Origin: Nitrospira sp.
GTDB taxonomy: Bacteria; Nitrospirota; Nitrospiria; Nitrospirales; Nitrospiraceae
DNA length: 64,000 nt
Assembly: GCA_024331125.1 (NCBI GenBank)
Contig: JANDJI010000003.1
Location: forward strand, 124,001-188,000
Direction of reading: 5' to 3'
Position numbers and translations under genes: made by a program. How positions within the stretch are numbered: the first letter of the stretch is position 1; each line of letters begins with the position of its first letter. Below are positions 57,942-64,000 of the stretch, one piece after another. Under the pieces are notes generated by a model. The model did not search any database. It had not been told where the DNA came from and worked only from the letters and a program-made list of their open reading frames with translations.

Positions 57942-58352
57942 TTACTCCAAACAAGAGGATGGAAGAGCGCGGCGAACGGCATCACGAACGGCCCGCGCCG
58001 CTTCCACGGCCCGAAGCGCTTCGTCTCGTTCAACCGGTTCCCAGACGCCGGGATATCGCCCCTCGATTGCATAAGGGTTCAATCGGTCCAAGAGGCGCGG
58101 ATCGATGGGCGGACGAAAATCCTTTGGCAGGAAGGCGTACAACTCTGTCAGATCATGAATCTTCGGGAAGTCGATCTGGTGAAAGACCAGCAGCGCCTTG
58201 AGATATTTTTCAGCACATTGCTGGGCGTGGAAGCCGACGGTATCCCAAGGAATCTCTTTCGCAGCCAGGTTATTGTCGATATTCAACAAATCGTGCTCGG
58301 CTTTGTCCACCCACGACCGGACAAGGTCCTCGAGCCTAGGCCGCTCGCTCAT
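57942..58352 (-). CDS. HEPN-domain protein
   Basis: The product is 136 residues. The helical HEPN core includes WVDKAEHDLLNIDNNLA, WDTVGFHAQQCAEKYLKALL and KIHDLTELYAFLP. It lacks a clear R-x4-6-H RNase motif, like many HEPN proteins paired with minimal nucleotidyltransferases. It overlaps the nucleotidyltransferase gene by 17 bp. Together they form an MNT/HEPN type toxin-antitoxin module or an accessory of the defence operon. Confidence 0.88.
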   Translation of the reverse strand: MSERPRLEDLVRSWVDKAEHDLLNIDNNLAAKEIPWDTVGFHAQQCAEKYLKALLVFHQIDFPKIHDLTELYAFLPKDFRPPIDPRLLDRLNPYAIEGRYPGVWEPVERDEALRAVEAARAVRDAVRRALPSSCLE

Positions 58353-58680
58353 AGAGGACCTTTCCTTCCTGACGGGCCGTCCGAATCACGGTCCCGGGCG
58401 CGTCGCGGTACGCCTCAAATTCCTCCGGCGTGACGACGATCACATCCTTCGGCACACCCATCCCAGCGAGCAGCCCATACAGTTCGATCGCTTGTTCGCG
58501 TTTTGACTTATGGGGAGACATGACGACCAACAGATCCACATCGCTGTCGGGACCAGCCTGGCCGCGCGCGTGCGAGCCGAACAGAATGATCTTGTCCGGG
58601 TTGAACTGGGACACAATGCGCTGCACCATTTCCGCAATGGCATCCTGAACTGTTGTCCTGTTCAATCTCGGAGAAGCCAT
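58336..58680 (-). CDS. minimal nucleotidyltransferase (MNT) domain protein
   Basis: The product is 114 residues from ATG 58680, with GGAGG 5 nt upstream; the GTG at 58686 is ignored. The signature IILFGSHARGQAGPDSDVDLLV (starting near residue 30) holds the GS and D-x-D residues of DNA polymerase beta-like nucleotidyltransferases. MntA-like proteins neutralise HEPN partners by AMPylation. It lies between the methyltransferase gene (30 bp away) and the HEPN gene. Confidence 0.88.
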   Translation of the reverse strand: MASPRLNRTTVQDAIAEMVQRIVSQFNPDKIILFGSHARGQAGPDSDVDLLVVMSPHKSKREQAIELYGLLAGMGVPKDVIVVTPEEFEAYRDAPGTVIRTARQEGKVLYERAA

Positions 58681-58710
58681 TGTCACCTCCGTGGCCGACT
58701 GGGGCGGGGC

Positions 58711-61700
58711 CTATCTTGGCACAGCCAATAACATTGCGTCGAGCAGGCGCTTTTCCTCACTGTCTGTCGGATACAAGGCCGACAGCGCGTTGGCGAGGCG
58801 CAGGAAGTCCGGGCCCCGCTCCTGCTCGGCCTTGAGTAAGGCGCGCAACGCGTTGGCTCTGCCGCTCGATTGCAACAACATGGCGGCATGCACCCGGTCA
58901 AGCGTCGTCGCTTCACGCCGAGCGGTCAGTGTCTCGTCGCTGACCTCTTTCATCGACTTTCCTTTTCCCTTCTTACCCCGACCTCGCCCTGTGAGAACCG
59001 GCTCCTCCGCCGCCGGCAGGGCAAACGCCAAGGTCATCTGCGGATTGCGCCGGGCTTGCTGTTCAATCCGTGTGGCGACCGCCGCCGCGCCGTCTTCGCC
59101 GAAGAGCTGCTCTGCTCGCTCGCTGACCGGCAGCAGCCGGACAATCCCCTTCTCTGTTTCGATAATCCGCCCTTCCCACTGGTCCAGATGAATCCCCAGC
59201 GGCTGGGCGAACCGGCGGACCACGTCGAAGATCAGCGTATAGCCGCCCTTGGTTTTAGGGAGCGGCTCTTCGTCCGACTGATCCGTCGGATCAGACGGAC
59301 CCGACAGATCGGACTGATCGGACGGATCATCCGAAGAGCCAGCCGTGCTCTGCAACGTCCAGAGGAACAGCGCCGTGAGCCGGGCGTCTTCTTCGAGGGC
59401 GCCGGCCGCGCCGTTACGGGCCTTGGCCTCAGCCGTGCCCAGCACTTGCTCGAGCGCCAGCCGGCCGACCGTCTCCCAGACATAGGCGAGAAAGCCGCGC
59501 TGGTAGGGCTCGCTCGCGGTCGGGTCGCCCCCGAGCGGAATTTCTCGCCCCTCGGCGTCTTCAACTTTGGAATATCGGCTGTAGATTTCCATCGCCGGGC
59601 CGATACAAGCAAAGACCAGATCGGCCCCGCGCACGCCTTCGGACTGCAACCGCTCAATCCAATCGCCGACGCGGACCGGCAATTCGCGATAGACCTCGCC
59701 CCAATCGCCAGTTCCAGCCCCATCGGGCCGAGGCCGGCAAACAAGGTGGACACTGGTCGCGAGCGCGGCAGATTCCTGTGAACGCAGCTTCCCCGGCCTC
59801 TCAGTCGCGATCGGCCAGGAGCCCGTGATCGTCCAGCCCCCCTTGATCATTCCAGACAGCAGCGCCTCCCACCCCTCCGTCGTCTTGTGGGCGAACACCA
59901 CGGCGCCCACGCCGTCCTCGCGCAGCACCCGACGCCCTTCGGCAAAGGCCTTGGCCATCGCCGCCTCATAGAAAGCCTTGTCTTTGGGACGGCCTTCCTG
60001 GGTTGCGGAGCGCTCGTTCTGCACCGCCTCGCGCGCCTTTGGCACAAGCTGGTTCGTGGGATCGAACGGATCGCGCAACAGCGGATGGCCCGGCAACGCC
60101 CGCTTGAGCCAGACGAAGAAAAAGTCCGAGAGATCCGCGTAGGGCACCGCGTCGTAGTAGGGCGGGTCGGTGAACCAGACCGTGGCCGTGGCGTCGGGCA
60201 GCGGATGCTCCGTCGCGTCGGCGGGTTGGATGTAGCCAGTAACAGAGCCAGGCCACGCCTCGATTACCTTGGCAACCAGATCGACTCCGCTCAGGAAGTT
60301 ACCTGTTGAGTCCGAGAAGATCGGCACTTCGGCAAAATCCCAAACAATCGGTAAGGCCTGTCGGCCAAACACATGCTCGATCTTCTCCCCAATTTGATTC
60401 CATACGGCCAAGGATGCATTCTTATCAGCGAGCCGTGACAAGGCCGCAGCCCCAACTTCGGCCACGCTAGGCCCTGCCTCCCTCAGCCGTGCACCCAAGT
60501 CAACCAGCCCCACCTTCTGCCGCGCCGTGAAGAGGTCGCCCCAGTGGAGCATGCCGTAGCGCTGTACACGGAAGCCCAACGTGCCGATTGGTGGCAACGG
60601 CTCATCCGGCACCGGGCTCAGCCCTGTTGATCGGTCCGATCCGTCGGATCGGTCTGATCCGGCAGATCGGTCCGATCGCCGCACGATCGCGGCCAGCCGC
60701 TGCTGGGCCTTCCACACCGCCTCGTAGTCGCGGTCGGTGGGCAGGCGATACAGGCGCCCTGGTTCGCCGGGCCGGAGCGTCACCACCGCCAAGAGCCGCG
60801 CGCCGCCGATTCTTGTTTTTCGATCAGTCTGATCTGTCCGATCCGTCCGATCCGTCGGATCAGCAAAAACCACGTCCGCCCCGCCGCGCTGCTCGCTCAA
60901 CTGCGCACGGACACGCTCGGGCGACAGCACCGCGCCGCAACAGAGGCAGGTGGCCCGGGCGCGGCTGACCGTGCCCTCCGGCACGTCCTTGTCGTTCTTG
61001 GGCTCGAAGATCTCGAATCGGACCGATCGGACGGATCCGTCGGATCCGACCGATCCGTCGGAAACCACTACCCGCAACGCCCGCTTGCGATTGGCCTTCT
61101 TGCACAGCCAAAACGACCGGACCAACGGAATCTCCGCCCCGCAACCGGACGATTCGCACCGCACCGTTCTTGCCCACAAATACGCAATGGGTCGGGCGCC
61201 ATCCGGGTCGGGCGGATAGAACTCGGCCAGTTCCTTCTCCGCCGCCGCCTTGATCTCCGCCCCCACGCGCCGCAGTTCGTCGGCCAATGCCGGTCCATGG
61301 CGCGGAATGTCTTCGAGCAAGACTTTCAGAATCAGGCAGGCGACGGGGTTCAAATCGCTGGCGAACGTCTCGCAGCCCAGCCGCAACGCTTCGAGCGGAA
61401 TCGAGCCGCCGCCGGCAAAGGGATCCACCACCAGCGGCGGCTCTTCCCCATGCGCGGCTTTGACCAGACCTCGCGAGACTTCAAGATAGGTCCGATCGGA
61501 AGAGAGATCCCAATTGGCGAACTCGCCGATGAACTTCAAGAGCGCACGGCGCAGGTCTTCGTCCTTCGGCTTGATCATTCCGACGACCTGCGGCAAGAGT
61601 TCCCGCGCCTGCTGCTTGAATTCAGCGGGGCAGTGCTCATCGCAGGGATCGGGTAGCTGCAGCGCCAGCAGCATCGCTCGACAGGCCGCGAGCGGCCGCC

Positions 61701-61827
61701 TTGCCCACCACAGATGGAGCGTGGACGGATGCCCATGGCGGATGGACTTTTCCCTCGCCGCGTGCTTGCTCACCACAGCAATCGGAAAATCCACCTCCGC
61801 GAGGCGCTTACAGTCTTTGGGGATCAT
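58711..61827 (-). CDS. DUF1156-type DNA methyltransferase with repeat-encoded inserts
   Basis: The product is 1038 residues from ATG 61827 (ATGA overlap with the previous gene). The N-terminus PIAVVSKHAAREKSIRHGHP is the DUF1156 signature, then LHLWWARRPLAACRAML. The SAM motif is VDPFAGGGSIPLEALRLGC and the catalytic motif WFTDPPYYDAVPYADLSDF, the amino-methyltransferase type. Cys pairs around residues 260 and 330 may bind zinc. Four inserts of Ser-Asp-rich repeats (blocks A-D) interrupt non-conserved loops. Target sequence is unknown; methylation of adenine or N4-cytosine is expected. Confidence 0.9.
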   Translation of the reverse strand: MIPKDCKRLAEVDFPIAVVSKHAAREKSIRHGHPSTLHLWWARRPLAACRAMLLALQLPDPCDEHCPAEFKQQARELLPQVVGMIKPKDEDLRRALLKFIGEFANWDLSSDRTYLEVSRGLVKAAHGEEPPLVVDPFAGGGSIPLEALRLGCETFASDLNPVACLILKVLLEDIPRHGPALADELRRVGAEIKAAAEKELAEFYPPDPDGARPIAYLWARTVRCESSGCGAEIPLVRSFWLCKKANRKRALRVVVSDGSVGSDGSVRSVRFEIFEPKNDKDVPEGTVSRARATCLCCGAVLSPERVRAQLSEQRGGADVVFADPTDRTDRTDQTDRKTRIGGARLLAVVTLRPGEPGRLYRLPTDRDYEAVWKAQQRLAAIVRRSDRSAGSDRSDGSDRSTGLSPVPDEPLPPIGTLGFRVQRYGMLHWGDLFTARQKVGLVDLGARLREAGPSVAEVGAAALSRLADKNASLAVWNQIGEKIEHVFGRQALPIVWDFAEVPIFSDSTGNFLSGVDLVAKVIEAWPGSVTGYIQPADATEHPLPDATATVWFTDPPYYDAVPYADLSDFFFVWLKRALPGHPLLRDPFDPTNQLVPKAREAVQNERSATQEGRPKDKAFYEAAMAKAFAEGRRVLREDGVGAVVFAHKTTEGWEALLSGMIKGGWTITGSWPIATERPGKLRSQESAALATSVHLVCRPRPDGAGTGDWGEVYRELPVRVGDWIERLQSEGVRGADLVFACIGPAMEIYSRYSKVEDAEGREIPLGGDPTASEPYQRGFLAYVWETVGRLALEQVLGTAEAKARNGAAGALEEDARLTALFLWTLQSTAGSSDDPSDQSDLSGPSDPTDQSDEEPLPKTKGGYTLIFDVVRRFAQPLGIHLDQWEGRIIETEKGIVRLLPVSERAEQLFGEDGAAAVATRIEQQARRNPQMTLAFALPAAEEPVLTGRGRGKKGKGKSMKEVSDETLTARREATTLDRVHAAMLLQSSGRANALRALLKAEQERGPDFLRLANALSALYPTDSEEKRLLDAMLLAVPR
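59270..59333. repeat. Ser-Asp repeat block A (in DUF1156 gene)
   Basis: About seven units of a 9 bp repeat, GATCNGNCN in consensus on the minus strand, with one degenerate unit. It encodes the minus-strand linker SDQSDLSGPSDPTDQSDE in the last quarter of the methyltransferase. Confidence 0.88.
60629..60680. repeat. Ser-Asp repeat block B (in DUF1156 gene)
   Basis: Six GATC-started units occur at 9 bp period on the plus strand. The minus-strand product is RSDRSAGSDRSDGSDRS. The unit orientation is opposite to block A, yet the encoded tripeptide is again Ser-Asp-X. Confidence 0.88.
60821..60863. repeat. Ser/Thr-Asp repeat block C (in DUF1156 gene)
   Basis: Five units at 9 bp period; the product on the minus strand is DPTDRTDRTDQTDR. 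Here Thr replaces Ser in most units. Confidence 0.85.
61017..61061. repeat. Ser-Asp/Val repeat block D (in DUF1156 gene)
   Basis: About five units at 9 bp period; the minus-strand product is SDGSVGSDGSVRSV. It lies between a likely zinc-binding Cys region and the next conserved strand. Confidence 0.85.
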
Positions 61828-62636
61828 AGGGGCGCCACCCCCTTGCAAGTTGGGTAAGCCGAGCAGCCCCAGAAGTGATGGCCGGCGTTCTTTCCGCTTT
61901 TGGCCGTGCGCAGGACCGTGGGCTTGCCGCACTGGGGACAGGGGGGAATGCGATCCGTCGGATCGGACTGAGCCGACGGATCTGACGGATCCGACCGATC
62001 TTTTTTCGCCCGAAACGCGAGGCGCGCTGCGGCGAGCTGCTCACTGTAGCCGCCCTGTTCAATGAACTGCTGTTCCAGCACGGCAATTTGTTGGTCCAGC
62101 AGGTAATTGGCCTGATGGATCAGGCAAATAATGGCATTGGCCCGCACAGCCGGCTCGTCGGCTTCAAGCCAACGGGCATAGAGCGCCCAGCGCTCCTGAT
62201 CCGACAGATCGGTCAGATCAGACTGATCGGACCGATCGGTTTTGAACCGGGCCGGCACCTCCCGCACGGCCCGTGCTTGGGGCGAGTCTGGCACCCACTG
62301 GGCGAGATGCCGATGCCGCAAATAGTCTTCGAAGTCGAGCAGCAGTTCTTCCAGGCTGGCGCGTGCCACCGTGAGGAGCCGCAGTTCGGTTTGGGAAGAG
62401 GCGGCTGCCGAACGGCTGCCTTCCGCGATATTCTGCCGCCCCGAACGAGCGGCCTGCACCATCTGGTCCACCAACCGTGATCGCGGGTCAAGAAATTTCT
62501 CACAGAACCAGTAGGTGGCGTCGTAGATGAGCGTGGCCGTCTGGAAGCTCGCACTCGCGCGGTAGCCGCCAGCGGGGCGGAGGCGCTTTGGGGATCGGTC
62601 GGATCCGTCGGATCGGCCTGATCTGTCAGATCTCAT
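61824..62636 (-). CDS. four-helix-bundle protein with C4 zinc finger
   Basis: The product is 270 residues from ATG 62636 (ATGA overlap with the gene upstream; GGAGG 6 nt before). Residues of about 20-110 are a four-helix bundle (S23/suffix-domain type) with FQTATLIYDATYWFCEKFL and QMVQAARSGRQNIAEGSRSA. The C-terminal CPQCGKPTVLRTAKSGKNAG and CSAYPTCKG form a topoisomerase-type zinc finger. Three repeat blocks (E, F, G) lie within it; block G covers its first 14 codons. It probably binds nucleic acid in the defence complex (inference). Confidence 0.85.
   Translation of the reverse strand: MRSDRSGRSDGSDRSPKRLRPAGGYRASASFQTATLIYDATYWFCEKFLDPRSRLVDQMVQAARSGRQNIAEGSRSAAASSQTELRLLTVARASLEELLLDFEDYLRHRHLAQWVPDSPQARAVREVPARFKTDRSDQSDLTDLSDQERWALYARWLEADEPAVRANAIICLIHQANYLLDQQIAVLEQQFIEQGGYSEQLAAARLAFRAKKDRSDPSDPSAQSDPTDRIPPCPQCGKPTVLRTAKSGKNAGHHFWGCSAYPTCKGVAPL
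61951..62000. repeat. Ser-Asp repeat block E (in zinc-finger gene)
   Basis: Five units at 9 bp period with one degenerate; the product is DRSDPSDPSAQSDPTDR, just before the zinc finger. Confidence 0.87.
62195..62239. repeat. Ser-Asp repeat block F (in zinc-finger gene)
   Basis: Five units at 9 bp period; the product is TDRSDQSDLTDLSDQ, between the second and third helices of the bundle protein. Confidence 0.87.
62593..62634. repeat. Ser-Asp repeat block G (at the start of the zinc-finger gene)
   Basis: Five units at 9 bp period reaching into the start codon. The product begins MRSDRSGRSDGSDRSP. The repeat therefore forms the N-terminal tail. Confidence 0.87.
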
Positions 62637-64000
62637 CGGCTTCCTCCATACGGCTCCTGTTCCTCCCGCACCGTCATCGCCCCCGTCATCGCGTCCACCG
62701 ACAAGTAGTAATGATCGACTTTTTTCACCTCGTGCCAATCAAGCCGAGCCGGATCTTTGATGGGCTCCTGCAACCGTGGCTGGGTCTTACAGTGCGTGAC
62801 CACGTAGAGCCAATAACAATCTCGCCGATCTTCGGCGACGCGCTTTTCATTCGGCGTGAGGCAGACGGTTCCGGTTTCTCCACCGATGCCCTTGATCTCA
62901 ATGAGGCGCAGCTCGCCGGACTGGGTATCCAAGCTCGTGATGTCGTATCCGAGGTCCTTTTCGTGCACGTCGGTCACCGTGCGGCCTTGCGCCTGTTCGT
63001 GCTCGATGACCACGCGCATGGCAATCGCCTCCGTCTCCGGATCGGGACGAAGATTCTTGACCTCCGGCTTGTTGCGCTCGGGGTGAGGAAAGACCAAGAC
63101 TCTGGTCATCCGCTCCACGGCTTGCAGCGTGAGCGAGCGTTGGCGCTCCAATTCCTGACGACGTTTCTCTCGCCGGGCGAGCAAGGCGGCATGCCGGTCT
63201 TCCGCGAGCTTGAGGCTGCCGGCGGCGCCTTCCACGCCCCGTTCCGCCTCTTCGGCAAATCGCCCGATGAGCCGATCTTCCTTTTCCAAGAGTTCTTGGA
63301 GCGACAGCTCGACGTGCGCCCTGATCCGGTCCACTTCTTCGAGCCGTTCGGCCCGGACTTCTTCAAGAAACGGCGTGAGGGCTTTCTCGTGCAGCCAATT
63401 CCGGGCATCGGGCGTCGTCGTAAGAGCCGGCAGCGATTCGGGGACGGGAGCCGGCTGCAGATTCCCAAGGACGCTGGGCTCGTGCAGGCGAGAGGTTCCA
63501 TCTTCGGCGACCTGCACGGCGAACAGGCGTTCATGGACGACAGCCCCCAATCCGTCCACGATGCGCGCGCGGTAGAAATCGATTCGGCTCGGGGCCGTGT
63601 GATCCAGCGAGTAAAAGCACGCGCCCACGGCCAAGCTCTCTTGCGCTTGGCTCAGGGCATGACGACGCAAGGCTTCAAAGAGCGGATGTCCCGGTGTGAC
63701 CCATTCCAGATTGTGCGACTCGGCGGTTTCGCGGTCCGTGGAGAGTCGGGGGTATCGGTTTGCCAACGGCTGGCATTTCCAATCCGGCTCGGTCTCGAAT
63801 CGTCGAAGGGCTTGTGGGGTGCTCCCCGGCTCGAAGGCATGGGGGAGCGAGGCGATCGGTTTCAGCGTGAACGGAACCAGCGGCGCGACGTCGCGGATAA
63901 ACCGAGCGATGGTCTCCGGCACCACGCGACGTTCTTGGGCCCTCGCTCGCCGTTCGAGCAACATTTCAAGGTTCAGCTTCTTGGAGGCCAAGCCCTCCAA
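62633..64000 (-). CDS. C-terminal part of a probable defence helicase with DUF3883-like domain (cut by window edge)
   Basis: At least 455 residues are open to the right edge with no convincing start, so the N-terminal part is missing. The middle has a long coiled coil (LQELLEKEDRLIGRFAEEAE to LARREKRRQELERQRSL). The C-terminal region, with DLGYDITSLD and LRLIEIKGIGG (a D...E-x-K nuclease-like core), matches DUF3883, a domain found at the end of SNF2-type helicases in Hma and DISARM-like systems. It starts the operon as seen here and overlaps the zinc-finger gene by 4 bp. Confidence 0.8.
   Translation of the reverse strand: MEGLASKKLNLEMLLERRARAQERRVVPETIARFIRDVAPLVPFTLKPIASLPHAFEPGSTPQALRRFETEPDWKCQPLANRYPRLSTDRETAESHNLEWVTPGHPLFEALRRHALSQAQESLAVGACFYSLDHTAPSRIDFYRARIVDGLGAVVHERLFAVQVAEDGTSRLHEPSVLGNLQPAPVPESLPALTTTPDARNWLHEKALTPFLEEVRAERLEEVDRIRAHVELSLQELLEKEDRLIGRFAEEAERGVEGAAGSLKLAEDRHAALLARREKRRQELERQRSLTLQAVERMTRVLVFPHPERNKPEVKNLRPDPETEAIAMRVVIEHEQAQGRTVTDVHEKDLGYDITSLDTQSGELRLIEIKGIGGETGTVCLTPNEKRVAEDRRDCYWLYVVTHCKTQPRLQEPIKDPARLDWHEVKKVDHYYLSVDAMTGAMTVREEQEPYGGSR

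Noticed and set aside
59270..62634. CRISPR array
   Set aside because: Repeats are 9 bp, have no unique spacers, and lie inside open reading frames in separate blocks.

Overview
This 64 kb, GC-rich window looks like chromosomal DNA of a Gram-negative bacterium, with lipoprotein signal sequences, an outer-envelope style secretome and long co-directional operons. The mix of genes makes me think of a Nitrospira-type organism (phylum Nitrospirota). That assignment is an inference from recalled family similarity and gene neighbourhood; no rRNA gene is present to confirm it.

Region 1 (1-8.2 kb, all minus strand) is a classical near-origin housekeeping block: rpmH, rnpA, yidD, yidC, mnmE, mnmG, rsmG, parA and parB (parB runs off the left edge). 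Two parS centromere sites lie here, one of them built into the first codons of rsmG. No dnaA gene and no cluster of DnaA boxes was seen. Region 2 (8.5-17.5 kb, plus strand) starts with a helical lipoprotein and three YkuD-related envelope proteins, the third lacking a catalytic cysteine. It continues with a sugar-phosphate operon (pgi, pgl, glk, rpiA) and a glucose/sorbosone dehydrogenase-like lipoprotein.

Region 3 (17.5-28.6 kb) is mixed: an exported isoaspartate methyltransferase, dodecin, a DEAD-box RNA helicase, a flavin amine oxidoreductase with a possible leaderless promoter, a hicBA toxin-antitoxin pair, a DUF1614 membrane protein, RNA 3'-phosphate cyclase, a two-gene minimal SUF-like pair (SufC-like ATPase plus SufB/D-like scaffold), Hsp20 and small poorly characterised proteins.

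Region 4 (28.7-51.1 kb, all minus strand) is one very long catabolic gene array, probably transcribed from a promoter near 51.15 kb. In transcription order it holds a half-size HPPD-like dioxygenase, homogentisate dioxygenase, a fumarylacetoacetase-family hydrolase, a phosphoribosyltransferase-like protein, 2-oxoacid dehydrogenase E1 alpha/beta and E2, thiolase, 3-hydroxyacyl-CoA dehydrogenase, split methylmalonyl-CoA mutase with an MBL-fold gene between its halves, methylcrotonyl-CoA carboxylase beta, enoyl-CoA hydratases, HMG-CoA lyase, MeaB, the methylcitrate enzymes PrpD, PrpB and PrpC, and an acyl-CoA synthetase. Together these fit breakdown of tyrosine, branched-chain amino acids and propionyl-CoA. 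A divergent set (51.35-55.1 kb) encodes a haem-oxygenase-fold protein, an XRE regulator and a long acyl-CoA dehydrogenase. The 237 bp spacer carries two sigma-70-like promoters and three copies of an 8 bp motif that could be a shared operator.

Region 5 (55.2-64 kb, minus strand, running off the right edge) is a defence-island operon: the C-terminal part of a probable helicase with a DUF3883-like domain, a four-helix-bundle/zinc-finger protein, a DUF1156-type DNA methyltransferase, a nucleotidyltransferase/HEPN pair and a DUF499-type ATPase. This resembles the helicase-methylase-ATPase (Hma) type of system with added parts. Within 3.4 kb, the methyltransferase and zinc-finger genes carry seven blocks of a 9 nt GATC-based repeat, always in frame and encoding Ser-Asp-rich linkers. 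This is the most unusual structure in the window.
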